This document shows, piece after piece, positions 40,434-53,678 of a stretch of 64,000 nt of DNA. The position numbers and the translations under genes are program-made. The stretch covers positions 5,652,127 through 5,716,126 of the forward strand of contig NC_053128.1 of the NCBI RefSeq assembly GCF_010015445.1, written 5' to 3'. Numbering within the stretch: the stretch's first letter is position 1; each line of letters starts with the position of its first letter. The notes below the pieces were generated by a model. The model was not told where the DNA came from. It did no database searches and was given only the letters and a program-made list of their open reading frames with translations. The stretch comes from Perca fluviatilis. Taxonomy: Eukaryota > Chordata > Actinopteri > Perciformes > Percidae.

Positions 40434-41952
40434 CTATGGAGCCTGCTGTCCACACATGAGCATCCTACTGGCCCTTAAACAGGATGGTATGTTCAGTTTG
40501 TTCCTCAGACTCTGGCCATGTCTTTTAAGGTTGTACAGGCTTGTGATGTGGTGTTGCCGCAGAGTAGAATATTTTTCAAAAGGCGCTTCCATTAAAGTGT
40601 AGTCATGATTGTCAATGTCATGTTGGCTTTCAAGGAGGTGCTCTCCAAGGGCAAATATGTCTTGGGAACCCCTTAACAGCAAGGAGAACTCTTGATGGAT
40701 GGCACATCTTTTTCACAGAGTGAGTATTAATCATCCTCCTGATGGCTTTCTCTTTTGCGGTGATGACTGCGACACATCCAGAGGATTGGATCACCAGGCC
40801 TCATCTATTCTTTTTACGTATGAGGCAATATGATTCATCATACTGTGGGGCCTCTGCTGTCGTTAAGGCCTCTCGGCAGGTGTTACAAGACAGAAGAGGG
40901 TTCACCTTTCTCACAACCCAGCCAGCAATGTATGTTGCACAGCTCTGGATTACCTCTGAAAACTCAGTGGGTAGGTTAGAGTGCTCGATGTTGACAACGC
41001 TGTTTTCGGGCTGGAATGTGTCACGGTCACTGACAGCTGCTACCCTAAGCGATTCCATAGTCTCCAGTGGGAGGGCATTTCCAGTCTGACCTGGGTCAAC
41101 ACCGCAGCGAACCAGGAGCTTTTTAAAAGTGCTCTGGAACTGGTTTGCATTTGGGTTGTTGTTCCATCTTCCTGGGAATACAAAAGATTGTTTGTTTCAT
41201 AATTTTGCACATAGCATTATCTTATTTGAACACATTTTTGGAATATTATTTATTTTTACAAACCTGCCCTACAGGTTTGTAGGGCAGGTTTGTATGGCGT
41301 TGAAGAAAAGCTCATGGAATCAAATTGCATCTGATAGCCTATTCTTTATTAGTTACCTTCGGGATAGATGAAGCGGTTGACCTGCAGAGGTTTTCAGAGA
41401 CAGCAGGTAGGCTCTTGTGTCTCTCAGGACCTAGCTGATGATAGGCCATTTTTTCTATCCAGATGGCAGCCTTTGTACCCTTGGCCTGGGGGTTGCGACT
41501 GTTGAGGATGTCAAAAAAGGTGTCTATAACCTAGGTACAGTCAAACAAGGCTTTCAAGAGAGTTGATCGTTACTCATTACTGTTGTTGCTTACACCAGAT
41601 AATATATCAATTGAAAGGCTACTATACAACAAGTAAGGCATATCATTATGAATTTGTGAGCTTAGTTAGAGATTAGAAAACGCATGACACATCTAAGAAC
41701 ATCATGTGGATTTTCATGCACTTGGTCTTTGAAAAGGTTCTTGTGACCAAAACATCAACTTCACTTCAATAAATCAATCCATAGGTAATATTGTTGGACT
41801 TCAATTGAATTTCTTACCTTCATGAATGCTTTGCTTTGCTCCCAATAAACTTTGGATTATTAGTTTCAGAGAAAACTGTTCTGTGATGCCAGCCTCCCGG
41901 CTCTCTTTGGTCCTTCTGGTAAGCAATTAGGTGCTGCACAGCTGACAACCAT
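40434..41952 (-). pseudogene. THAP / P-element-like transposase remnant with intact splice sites
   Basis: The minus strand keeps a plausible exon series. Exon A, 41952-41818, starts MVVSCAAPNC (the first cysteines of a THAP zinc finger), continues after a frameshift and ends at donor AAG|GTAAGA. Exon B, 41530-41357, exactly 58 codons, has VIDTFFDILNSRNPQAKGTK and AIWIEKM, with acceptor CCTAG and donor AAG|GTAACT. Exon C starts at 41171 after TATTCCCAG, with GRWNNNPNANQFQSTFKKLL, ATYIAGWVVRKVNPLLSCNT and GLVIQSSGCVAVI. A last part in another frame runs to 40434. N.NP.A.QF and YIAG.V.RK are motifs of THAP9/P-element transposases. The central catalytic part is missing and frameshifts are present. 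Confidence 0.6.
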
Positions 41953-43616
41953 ACTTGCTGCCTATAGGTGATAATTGTAAACCGTACCCAGGTAAGATGC
42001 AAGGGGGTAAGCTTCTCCTCGGAACGCGTAGCTCCTATGGCGCCATTTTGATGCTAACAAGCCATCACCTCCTGTTAGCATTCCATTGAGTGCCATTCAT
42101 TTTGGCGCCACTTTGACAGCGAATAACTTTACATCTGAAGCGTTTAAAGACTCTATTTGTCCATTTTTTATTTCTAAAGAAACACGACAATGTATAAAAG
42201 GCTCCATTACCTTGTACCTCACGTTATGGCTCCGTAGCAGGCGTTTTTGTAAAAATAGGCTAACGATTGTGTCATAACCACGCAATTTACTGTCGCACAG
42301 TAGAGAGAAATTACCGTACAGTACAGGAGAAGCTCGCAGGCAGTTTCGACTTACATTAGCTGTTTAAGTTTAATTACTAATGTTAACTAGCATTTTAGTT
42401 AGCAATAATTAGCTTGTGCCTATGTTATCTCCTTACATATACCTACGTTCTCTTGCTCTGCAAGATTTGGAATGATTAAGATTTCTCTTGGCACAGCTAC
42501 CAGAAGACTTACAACTTTCAGACAGGTTGCTCACGTCACATCTACTTCTTCGAACTCATTTGGAGGCTGCGCAGTAACACTCAGCGCTCATCGGAAAAGT
42601 GCTTCTAATGTCCTTCACTGGTCTCCGTCCAGAGCAACGGGATCTGTTGGTTCATTTTATATATGTCAATGGTAAGATGGCGGACAGTTATCCATTAGTT
42701 ATGACATCATGTCATATCTATTGTTCTATATCTATGGATTAAACAATAACTTGGGGCCCCCCTGCAGTAACTCTAAGGACCCCCTAAGGGTCCCGGACCC
42801 CCTGTTGAAGATCTCTGCTGTAAATTAAGCTCTAAGCTCATGTTGAAACAACAACAAACTTCAAGCTAGCAAGCTAAACCCTGAAAATGGCAAGTTTTAA
42901 AGAAAAGTTGGATTGTGCAATAAGGCAGACCTGCTTGGTTCTTTCAGTGAATTATTGTAAAGATTTACAAAGAATATGTTGATGACATTTGCTATCTAAC
43001 AGGGAAATGTTTTGACCGATTGCCGGGGATCGCTAGATGAAGTAGCCTACACAGGGCAACACACTGGTAAGAGCAAATTATGTGTTACCATGTATCCAGA
43101 ATTTAAATAGCTCACATTACTGTCTTATGTGAGCAGTTAACACCATTGAATGCTTTTTTGGCGTTTTCTTTTGCGATCTTTCCCCGGACTATTTTGCAGA
43201 GCCACCGACATTCATGGTTCCCAGACGATAAGTCACAAAGTCTTCGGTTATCTTCTAACATGAGGATGGAATTTGTTGGTTTAACAAAAACTATTGGATA
43301 GAATGCCATGAAATTTTGTACACACATGAATGCCTTCCCGTAGCATGAACGTTTTTTTTAATTTCATCGCTCCTTTTCTTTTTTCCTACATTCCGTTCTT
43401 CCTTCCTACCTCTCTCCTTTCTTTCTTTTTTTCTTCTCATAATTTCTAATTTCCTTTTTTAACTTTTCTTGCCTATCTCCTTCTCCTCTCTTGACCCCCC
43501 TTTCTCTCCCTCTGTCTCACTCTACCTCACTCCACCTCTTTCTCGGTCTCTCTCTTTTCTTTTCGCTCAGTGAGTCGCAGTAAATTCTATTGTGATGCTA
43601 AACTGATTTTCGGAAG
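41953..43616. other. intergenic, nothing firmly recognised
   Basis: About 42040-42350 has the look of a dispersed fish repeat (GCGCCACTTTGACAGCGAAT region), but I cannot find its ends. A pyrimidine-rich stretch lies at 43360-43570. No gene is supported. Confidence 0.4.
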
Positions 43617-43628
43617 AGAGATAGATAG

Positions 43629-43703
<75 letters not shown>

Positions 43704-43713
43704 TAGAGAGAGA
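43617..43713. repeat. (GA)n/(GACA)n compound microsatellite
   Basis: A GA run is followed by about seven GACA units, upstream of the Shroom first exon. The RERERE/TDRQ open frame over it is a by-product. Confidence 0.95.
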
Positions 43714-43779
43714 GGTTCGGATTTCTGTTTGAGCATGTTGAAATGTTATGACTTTCTCCTCTCAGTAAACTTTTTAACC

Positions 43780-44060
43780 TTCTCCCCAGACTCTAACTGC
43801 TAGTTTCGCGGTGTTGCTGACTACATTTGCCGGAGAATCAGCTCTCTGCGCTTCAGGAATGCACTTTGCAGGAAACGCAGCTCGGTGCTCCGGCACCTCT
43901 GTCTTTCCTTTTTCTCATCGAGGAGTTATAAATGAATGAAGGAAATGCGCTTGTGAAGGAGAAATCGTTTTCTGCAGTCCGGTTTCCCCTTCCTCAGTCC
44001 GCCGGGCCGCAGCCGGGCTGAGGAGCGAGGAGCCCGGATTGAGCGCTCCCTGGCTGGGAC
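43780..44060 (+). promoter_or_regulatory. putative promoter/5'UTR of the Shroom gene
   Basis: The sequence becomes GC- and CpG-richer towards 43990-44060 (CCGCCGGGCCGCAGCCGGGC), unlike the AT-rich surroundings, as expected of a CpG-type vertebrate promoter and 5'UTR. No TATA box is evident. The transcription start cannot be set. Confidence 0.4.
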
Positions 44061-44219
44061 ATGGAGAACGGTGTCCAGGCGGGGCTCCAACAGGCGGCGG
44101 GCGGAGGAGGAGGTGGCGGCGGCTGGGTGCTGGTGGAGGCCCGGCTACAGGGAGGAGCGCCGTGGGGCTTCACCCTGCAGGGCGGCCTGGAGCACGGAGA
44201 ACCGCTCATCATCTCCAAG
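44061..44219 (+). CDS. shroom3: Shroom-family protein, first coding exon (start of PDZ domain)
   Basis: Shroom proteins bind F-actin and Rho kinase and drive apical constriction in epithelia; they start with a PDZ domain. The exon encodes 53 residues: [16 protein letters not shown], a run of seven to eight glycines, [20 protein letters not shown], and [12 protein letters not shown]. [19 protein letters not shown] is the family's hallmark PDZ opening. [12 protein letters not shown] is what I remember of SHROOM3, while SHROOM2 and SHROOM4 differ there, so the paralogue is a fair guess only. The donor GTACGA follows codon AAG at 44220 (phase 0). The remaining exons lie beyond 64000, so intron 1 exceeds 19.7 kb. 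Confidence 0.85.
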
Positions 44220-45829
44220 GTACGATACTTTTTCCTCGTTGTGTCATCTCATTATATGTGTTACACATTGTGTGATGTATGATATTTTCACTTTTGACAT
44301 CTCCTAGCTTACACTCCTGGGACCGGTACAGTCAGTGTCTCATATGACATAATGGGCTAATAGCCTACTGGCAGTAGCCAAACAATGTAGCCTGTTTACT
44401 TTTATTAATATACAACTTTAGATTAATAAAAGTATTGTAGACTACAAGACTGTTTGTTTATAATTTAGCAATGTCAGTGTTGGAAGTAGCAAAAATAAAA
44501 AAAGGGCTACTACTCCATTACAAAGTCCTAGTGCTTAAATATCACAAGTAACTTGAATAGCTTCCTTCTGACCAATATTGAGATTGCAATGTAAACATCC
44601 AGCCATTTTAGTATTGTACTTCCTTAAAGTTGGGTGCCTTAATAAGAGACATATTTAAAAAGAATGATCAAAATAAAGAGGCAGAGATATCCAGATTTTT
44701 TGTTATGGGTCATGCAAAAAACAGTGGAACCTATATTTCCTATGATGCAACCAATAATATTTAATTTTGTCCTCCCAGCCTGGTGAATTCCCACTTTTTT
44801 TTTAAACTTCACGCCAACAGTTTGTATTTGCAGGCTTTTTGTTATTAAAAAGTGAAGTCTCAGTAGGAATTGTCATGATTGTGAGTTCTGTTATGTTCTA
44901 ACCTTGACAGGAATAAAACTTTGGATGTTATCAGGATTACGTTCTCCCTGTGGGAGAATGATACCTGTAGCAAACATTTTTTACATGTTATAACTGGAGT
45001 TAAATTTATGGCTAGTGGTTGCAGTTTCCCAGTTGTGGTATAGCCTATAATGGTAAATCAAATCTCACAATGCTTTAATATTTAATCTGATTGAAAACTG
45101 CCATTGATATGGTTTAGTTAACAGGTCCTCACTGTAGCTGCTAAGCTAGCGCTGGCTTCACAGACAACCCTGAAACCTGGAGTTACTGATTCAGAGATTT
45201 TAAGGTAATACGTTTAAAACAATGATATGATGTGCTCAAAAGCACTGAAAAACTGAAAATATCTGACAACTGTTTACTATTCACTATTTGCCATTCACAC
45301 CCAATGACAAGTGAAAAAAACATAATGCGACCAGCTAATGCTAGATTGTTTACCTATAGGCAAAGGCTGTCATTTAAACACCACCCAGACACAATCAACT
45401 TCCTGTACTTCCTCAAAAAATTGTGTCAAAGTCGCACTAATATGAGTCTGTTAAACCATTGATTTGTTCCCTGTTATCTTAAACTGCACTAAACCTTATT
45501 CCTAGCCCCAACCAGTCATCTCTGCAACACCTAACCATCACCTACACCCAATTTAGGGAGGCAGTGTAATGGGAAGCACATGGTGAACACAATTCAACAG
45601 GAAAACAGATGTTGATGCTAGATTGGCATGCAGAGTTAAATTTTGTAGTTGACAAACTCACTGAATTAACATTAATTAACTATGGCTGACAAAACAATTG
45701 TTATTTTAGCTAGCAAAATCAATGGTTGCTGAATATTTATTTCACCTCTTTTAGCTTGTTAAGGCATCATTGATAAAGTGAGCTATAGCCCATTAAAATA
45801 TATGGCACTTTCAAAGTGTGATTTGGATT
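44220..45829 (+). other. start of the Shroom intron 1, no gene seen
   Basis: AT-rich intronic DNA without a bounded element; short frames such as 45232-45462 have no domain. Confidence 0.5.
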
Positions 45830-45831
45830 TA

Positions 45832-46423
45832 CAGTTTTTTTACAATCACTTTGGCACTAATTTCAGAACCTTGATGTCATTTTCAAAACTCTAGACACAA
45901 AACTCACAACCAATGATCAAAATGCAAATTTTTCAAAACTCTAACACTTTTTTTCAATTGCTTGGATACAATACACATAAACCTAAGATAATTTGTTCAT
46001 TTAACGAAGATCATCTGTTCAATATGACACAACATAACATCAAAGTACTACTATTTCAAAAAGTAATTCACACATTACATTTCAGATGATTGTCTATTCA
46101 TTTCATTACAATGATCTAACTATCAATTGATACAACTACTCAAAATGATAAGTAACTATTGCATTACTCTTAACGCATAGTTGTATGGAAACAGACAAAC
46201 AATATTCCGTGTTTAAATCATGAAAGTTTCAAGATAACGAGATTCATTCATTAGCGTAGAGCATGAAGCAATTAGACTACATGATCTATGGATGTAATAT
46301 TTCATCATCCTTCTTTACTGTAATGTACTACTGTTTATCAGACACTGTTTCTATGGTCCCATGTACCATCTTTGAGACTATTTACAGTATTGACAGTACT
46401 GCACTGTATGCATGCAGGCCCTT

Positions 46424-46473
<50 letters not shown>

Positions 46474-47129
46474 TGTACTGTATATATAAATATACATATA
46501 TACTTGTACCACATTGTTCGCCATGCCCAAATCCACAAGACAGAGTTGATGAAGATGTAGAAGTACAGTAATCACTTCTTTGTTTAGCTTTTTACAGTAC
46601 AAGCAAGTTGAGGAACACGGCATTTGATGTTTTACAGTACTGTCTTTTCTATTTTGTAGCTAATTATTTCACTTTGATTAAAATAAACCTATGTTGTGAT
46701 ACTGTATTGTTTTTCATCAATACATTTCAGGTTATGGTCAATGAATCCACTGTGTCTGTAGTTTTCTCTCTACTACTGCAGTACTTTTACAGGGATGTAT
46801 TTACATCTAGTACCATAATGAAACAGGTATCACTTATTTTGTACTACAATATTTAATGATTGTACGAACGATGACACAGTGAAACTATGGGTAGCTTGTG
46901 TGTGGGTGATCTAAAGTAACGTTTCAATGGTATTTCACAATCAATTTGTCTTTTGAACGAATGATTGTGCAAGTGCAAGATTTATTTAAAGATATGAATG
47001 CACAATGCAGTGTTTTGAACATTGGACACCCTTTGTTACAAGTGATGATCGTTTTGAGTTTTGTGTCTAGAGTTTTGAAAAATGACGTCAAGGTTCTGAA
47101 ATTGGTAGCAAAGTGACCGTAAAAAACTG
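45832..47129. mobile_element. 1.3-kb mariner-like foldback element
   Basis: The ends are CAGTTTTTTTACAATCACTT and, inverted, CAGTTTTTTACGGTCACTTT. The paired arms carry TTTCAGAACCTTGA, CAAAACTCTAGACACAAAAC and are about 100 bases or more. A TA lies outside both ends (45830-45831, 47130-47131), as in Tc1/mariner insertion. No transposase frame remains. Confidence 0.7.
46427..46472. repeat. (TA)n microsatellite
   Basis: About 22 AT units inside the mariner-like element. Confidence 0.95.
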
Positions 47130-47309
47130 TAAAAAAGGTGAATCGCTCAGCACTGATGTGGATATGACTCTAGGGGAGAATAATAGCCTATTTTAATGAC
47201 TGATGATTTGTCATGCCATGTCTTAATAAGGAAAGCGATCACTAATGATTCCCTTTCTGCCCTTACAGCCATGGTGGCCTCATTTTATTAAAATGCAAAT
47301 CCGCAGGCT

Positions 47310-47310
<1 letters not shown>

Positions 47311-47371
<61 letters not shown>

Positions 47372-47391
47372 CGTGCGTGTGTGTGTGTGTG
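47311..47391. repeat. (GT)n microsatellite
   Basis: About 40 GT units with a few TCTG and GCGT interruptions. Confidence 0.95.
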
Positions 47392-47909
47392 GAGGTTATT
47401 CTGGGACGGAGGCCAAACAAGACGGGTATACAAGAATGTGAATTATGTGTTTTCCTGGGTGCTTTGAACACCCTCATGCTTTTATTTTTTATTTTGTCTC
47501 TCTCAGTTCATACCAAATCTGAAAACACAGTGAAAACGCTGTATGCCCACACTAGCTTTTTGTGAAGCTCTCCGTCCACACTAAATCTCTTCTTCTTCCG
47601 CCTTTAGCCAAAAAACAACTAAATCACTGACCATTGGGACAGACAGACACCTCAGGTAGCTGTGTCTCAGCTGGTTAAACCTATTTTCTGTTCTAACCTG
47701 CTCTCCATCATCACCTACATTGTGTTTGAATACAGACACACCATTTAGTTAGTACTGTTTGGATTTAGTAGTTCTTGTTTACAGATGTTTTATGTTTTCT
47801 ACTTGTCATGACAACTGCTCAACTATAAAACAGTGATTTGAAAGATCAAATAGAGGGAATTGGATTGGCATGTATCCACCATCTCAAATTTTCAGATTCA
47901 ATTTGTTAA

Positions 47910-49873
47910 AGGGGTGATAGAATGCAAAACTGATTTTACCTTGTCATAGTTGAATAATGACAGTTTAGTGGGTAACTAGGACATACATAGAACCTCTAAA
48001 TCCCATTGACACCTCTTTTCTCTGCAAATCTCACTATTTGAAACTGCCTCTGAAAACGGGCGAATCTCAACAAGCCCCATAGTTGACGTCAACTATTGCG
48101 GCTCCTCCTCATTTGGCTCTAGTCTGTGTTTGTCACGCCCCAACATTTGCATAGGCTACACAACTGACCTGAGATCAGTTAGTCTTCTGAATCTAGGTCA
48201 TGCAGATCTCAGAAATTGTATACATTGTTCATATGCTATTTTACCATTAAATTCACTTCTGAGACTTTTTTATGGGAGAAATCAACTATGTAGAGGTCAA
48301 ATACGGGCCGTTTTACGGAAATGTATGTCTAATTGCAAATTTTGTCGGAGTTCAGAGGCTGGTACTGCCTGTGTAGCTGCCTCGCCGCCTGGCCTGCCTT
48401 CACAGACCCCGGCCTGCTGTGAGGTAGATGGAGCTCAGTCACGGCTGCCACCCACAGCACTCCATACCCGCGCAAAGTCACCGTTTTGGGCTAATGGACT
48501 GCGAAACGCCGCTGCTCTGACAGAGCTCCAGGGCCTCCAACTCCCCTCTTCCTGCTAGCTAAATGCCCGGTGTATGTGAGTGAAAGCGCGGTCAGCGAGC
48601 TTGTTACGCCAGCATTCTCTTACCACAGGTTCCAGTTACTCTTTTAATGTGTGTAATTATAATGTGTTGAGTTATTTAAACAAATGATTGGGGAAATAAA
48701 CGCCGCTTGTCCGTGAGTCTCATTGATAGAGCCTGCGGCTGGATGGAGCTCTATCAATGAGAGCTAGCTAGCCTCCTCTTAGAATTCCTCTGGAATTCAC
48801 AAAAATTAATTAACTTGAAATCGGACACCGTTGTTAGCTTTATAAGACATTTAGTTAGATGTTGTGTAAGTGGCATGACGAAATTCAAACTGTAAATATA
48901 CTCGAATTAAGGCGAAAAGGAAGTTAACTATCCGTGATTTGTAGCTAGGATTGAAGGGACAGTCACAGCTAACGAAACACCTAGCTAGCTAGTCTTCACA
49001 AATATTAACTTGAACTAACTATCACTAACTATCCGTGGTTTGTAGCTACACATAGCTAGGATTGAAGGGACAGTCGCAGCTAACGAAACACTTTGTCTTC
49101 ACAAATATTCATTAACTTGAAATCGGACACCGTTGTTAGCTTTATAAGACCTTTAGTTAGATTTTGTATAAGTGGCGTGACATGTGTGTAACATGTGGTA
49201 AGAGATTGCTGGTGTAACAAGCTCGCTGATGGCGCTCTCACTCTCACACAACGGGCCATTTAGCTAGCAGGAAGAGGGGAGTTGAAGGCCCTGGAGCTCT
49301 GTCAGGGCAGCGGTGTTGGTAGTCCCTGCTGTGGGCTGCCAGCCGTGACGGAGCTCCAAGTACCTCATAGCAGGCCAGGGTCTGTGAAGGAAGGCAGGCC
49401 GGGCGGCGAGGCAGCACCGGCGGGTGGCGAGGCAGCACCAGCGGCTGAACTCCGACACACAGTCTTACCAAATTTGCAATTAGCCATCAATTTTCGTAAA
49501 ATGGCCCATATTTGAGCTTTATATAGTTGATTTCTCGCTTAAAAAAGTCTCAGAAGTGAATTTAATAACGAAATAGCCCGACAAACAATGTATAACTTTG
49601 CAGTGTCTGAAATATGAGGCCTGCTGCCGAGTCTCCCATGTGTTTCTATGTAGGTTGCTCAAACCAATCAGCGCGTAGCTCATTCTGAATATTCATTAGC
49701 ATACCATATTTGGAAGAAAAGCTCTTGTTCCAAATAGAGCCATATTCACAGGGTAGTTAAGGGCCTAATAAAATAGCATTCGGGCAATTTTCAGCCCAAC
49801 CAATGTTACATACCCCATTAGGAGACCTTAAGGAACAGTGTAAAATACCCTATATAATCATTCTATCACCCCT
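47910..49873. mobile_element. 1.96-kb TTAA-flanked foldback element
   Basis: The left end AGGGGTGATAGAATG and the right end CATTCTATCACCCCT are perfect inverse copies, with TTAA at 47906-47909 and 49874-49877. Inner arms (about 48240-48620 and 49180-49560) also mirror each other around a core with CTAGCTAG runs and a direct repeat (48830-48990 and 49020-49170). Open frames in the arms are proline/cysteine-rich and have no known domain. Confidence 0.88.
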
Positions 49874-49877
49874 TTAA

Positions 49878-50775
49878 ACAGGTGAAGAGATTTGGCACCC
49901 TCAGATTTTTTATCATCAGTGCAGTACCCTTATTGTGGTTCTAAGCTCGGGTCAGAGGTCACAGTGAAGGTTTCTGTAAAGGCGGTTCAGCTCAAGTTAA
50001 ACAGTTTTAATGAGTCTTAAACTGAAGGTCTCATGACTGGCATCAAACTGAATGTGTGCAATAACACTGCCAGGGTTACACTTTCAAAACGTTAAGCTGT
50101 AACCCAAACTCTCTAATGTGAATATCTACTTCCTCTATATGTTCAACTTTAATCTACTCTGCTTACTGTAGTTGTGTTTGTTAAAACTAGTAGCTCCTTC
50201 ACAGTTCTGAAAACTTGTACCCAACCTGGGTGATAGGGGGGGGGGATGTCTATTAAAAACAAAACAAAACAAAAAACAGATCTGAAACCATTCAGACCAA
50301 CAGCAACTGGACTGGAGATTTAAAACAAAAAGTGTTTATCATTGAGTGTCTCTAGTATTTTTGAAGCTCCTGATCCATGACCTTATTCACTACTAAAATA
50401 CCTGGGAAAGCCCCTGACTGGTCCACTCCAAACCTCCATTTGACAGTTGACTGTCAGTTTTTCTGTTGCAGCCGGTGGTACAACTGAATTGGACAACAAC
50501 TCAGGCGCCAACATGGGACAAACTGCAACTTTAAAGGATAGACACAATCTGTAACATGATGAATGATAAACACACATTCACATCTGCATTTAGATTGGTT
50601 CATAGCCCTGAATGGGACCCAAGGATAATTAGACCTATATTAGACATATTGACACCTGAGACCTTTGGCAATAGAACAAGACCCAGTTAAAGTTAGTTAA
50701 TATAATTTGGACCCAGTCCAACTTGGGTCTAGAGTTCAGTCTCAGTTGCAAGGAACCAAATGGACCTATCAATCT

Positions 50776-50814
<39 letters not shown>

Positions 50815-50938
50815 CATTTAATTTGTCACATAAAATCGTACAAGGTACAATTTCAGTGAGATGTTGTCCCATCAGCTCCTTAAACTTGTGCATGATTCAT
50901 CATCATAAAGCAGAATGTGGCCGTCAGATCGGCACACA
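49878..50938 (+). other. intronic DNA, with (CAAT)n at 50771-50812
   Basis: About ten CAAT units are present; apart from that no feature is recognised. Confidence 0.6.
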
Positions 50939-50948
50939 GAAAAAGAGT

Positions 50949-53678
50949 CCATCCATCCATCCATCTTCGTCCGCTTATCCGGTGTCGGGTCGCGGGGGGA
51001 GCAGCTCCAGCAGGGGACCCCAAACTTCCCTTTCCCGAGCAACATTAACCAGCTCCGACTGGGGGATCCCGAGGCGTTCCCAGGCCAGGTTGGAGATATA
51101 ATCCCTCCACCTAGTCCTGGGTCTTCCCCGAGGCCTCCTTCCAGCTGGACGTGCCTGGAACACCTCCCTAGGGAGGCGCCCAGGGGGCATCCTTACCAGA
51201 TGCCCGAACCACCTCAACTGGCTCCTTTCGACGCAAAGGAGCAGCGGCTCTACGAGCTCCTCACGGATGACTGAGCTTCTCACCCTATCTCTAAGGGAGA
51301 CGCCAGCCACCCTCCTGAGGAAACCCATTTCGGCCGCTTGTACCCTGGATCTCGTTCTTTCGGTCATGACCCAGCCTTCATGACCATAGGTAGGGGTAGG
51401 AACGAAACTGACCGGTAGATCGAGAGCTTTGCCTTCTGGCTCAGCTCTCTTTTCGTCAACCGGTGCGATAGATGGAATGTAATACCGCACCCGCTCGCCG
51501 ATTCTCCGACCAATCTCCCGCTCCATTGTCCCCTCACTTGCACAAACCCCCAAGGTACTTGAACTCCTTCACTTGGGGTAAGGACTCATTCCCTACCTGG
51601 AGAAGGCATTCCATCGGTTTCCTGCTGAGAACCATGGCCTCCGTTTTAGAGGTGCTGATCCTCATCCCAACCGCTTCACACTCGGCTGCGAACCGATCCA
51701 GTGAGTGCTGAAGGTCGCAGGCCAATGATGCCATCAGGACCACATCATATGCAAAAGGCAGCGATGAGATCACCCAGCCCCGAACTGCAACCCCTCCCCA
51801 CCCCGACTACCGCCTAATATCCTGTCCATAAATAGTACAAACAGGATTGATGACAAAGCGGCCAGCCCTGGCGGAGGCCAACCCTCACCTGAGTCCGACT
51901 TACTGCGGAGACCCGGACACAGCTCTCACTTTGGTGCATTACAGAGTTGGATGGCCCTGAGTAGAGACCCCCTCACCCCATACTCCCGCAGCACCTCCCA
52001 CAGTATCTCCCGGGGGACCCGGTAATACGCCTTCTACAAATCCACAAAACACATGTAGACCGGTTGGGCATACTCCCAGGCCCCTCCAGGATCCTTGCGA
52101 GAGTGAAGAGCTGGTCCGTTGTTCCACGACCAGGACGGAATCCGCATTGTTCCCCTCAACCTGAGGTTCGACTATCGGCCGAACCCTCCTTTCCAGCACC
52201 TTGGAGTAGACTTTACCAGGGAGGCTGAGAAGTGTGATACCCCTGTAATTGGCACACACCCTCTGGTCCCCTTTTAAAAGGGGAACCACCACCCCAGTCT
52301 GCCACTCCTTTGGCACTGTTCCAGACTTCCACGCAATGTTGAAGAGACGTGTCAACCAGGACAGCCCCTCCACACCCAGAGCCTTGAGCATTTCTGGACG
52401 GATCTCATCAATCCCCGGGGGCTTTGCCACTGTGGAGTTGTTTGACTACATCAGTGACTTCCGCCCGGAAATCGACGACAATCCCCGTCATCCTCCAGCT
52501 CTGCCTCTAACATAGAGGGCGTATTAGTCGGATTCAGGAGTTCCTCAAAAATGCTCCTTCCACCGCCCTATTACCTCCTCAGTTGAGGTCAACAGTGTCC
52601 CATCCTTACTGTACACAGCTTGGATGGTTCCCCGCTTCCCCCTCCTGAGGTGGCGAACAGTTTTCCAGAAGCACTTTGGTGCCGACCGAAAGTCCTTCTC
52701 CATGTCTTCTCCAAACTTCTCCCACACCCGCTGCTTTGCCTCTTTCACGGCAGAGGCTGCAGCCCTTCGGCCCTTCGGTACCCTGCAACTGCCTCCGGAG
52801 TCCTCTGGGATAACATATCCCGGAAAGACTCCTTCTTCAGTCGGACGGCTTCCCGACCACCGGTGTCCACCGCGTGTTCGTGGGTTACCGCCCCTTGAGG
52901 CACCCAAGACCCTAAGACCACAGCTCCTCGCCGCAGCTTCAGCAATGGAAACTTTGAACATTGTCCACTCTGGTTCAATGCCCCCAGCCTCCACAGGGAT
53001 GCACGAAAAGCTCCGCCGGAGGTGCGAGTTGAAAGTCCGTTGGACAGGGGCCTCCTCCAGACGTTCCCAATTTACCCGCACTACACGTTTGGGCTTACCA
53101 GGTCTGTCCAGAGTCTTCCCCCACCCCCTGACCCAACTCACCACCAGATGGTGATCGGTTGACAGCTCTGCCCCTCTCTTCACCCGAGTGTCCAAAACAT
53201 ACGGCCTCAGATCAGATGAAACGATTATAAAATCGATCATTGACCTTCGGCCTAGGGTGCTCTGGTACCAGGTACACTTATGAGCATCCCTATGTTCGAA
53301 CATGGTGTTCGTTATAGACAATCCATGACTAGCACAGAAGTCCAACAACAAACAACCACTCTGGTTTAGATCAGGGAGGCCGTTCCTCCCAATCACGCCT
53401 CTCCAGGTGTCTCCATCATTGCCCACGTGGCGGCGTGAAGTCCCCAGCAGAACAATGGAGTCCCCCACTGGCGCCCCATGCAGGACTCCACTCAAGGTCT
53501 CCAAGAAGGCCAAATACTCCGAACTCCTGTTTGGTGCATATGCACAAACAACAGTCAGAGTTTTCCCCCCCACAACCCGCAGGCATAGGGAGGCGACCCT
53601 CTCGTCCACCGGGGTAAACTCCAACGTAGCGGCGCTCAGCCGGGGGCTTGTTAGTATCCCCACACCCGCCCGGCGCCG
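50949..53678 (-). mobile_element. Rex3 (RTE-clade) LINE, 5'-truncated copy
   Basis: On the minus strand, frames give an endonuclease part (53663-52545) with [53 protein letters not shown] and [11 protein letters not shown]; then RT parts (52430-51939) with GIDEIRPEMLKALG, GVVVPLLKGDQRVCANYRGI and (51773-51534) PFAYDVVLMAS; then a C-terminal part (51553-50975) with SQLRWFGHLVRMP. This is the fish Rex3 family. The 3' tail is a (GGAT)n run at 50949-50965. The 10-bp flanks GAAAAAGAGT at 50939-50948 and 53679-53688 are identical. Both catalytic signatures are damaged: GTSRR replaces GDFNA and FAYD replaces FADD. Confidence 0.92.

Noticed and set aside
42086..42675. Possible gene in the conserved-looking stretch at 42.0-42.7 kb
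   Set aside because: Frames are short and have no domain. The stretch resembles a dispersed repeat, but I could not find its ends, so it is not called as an element either.
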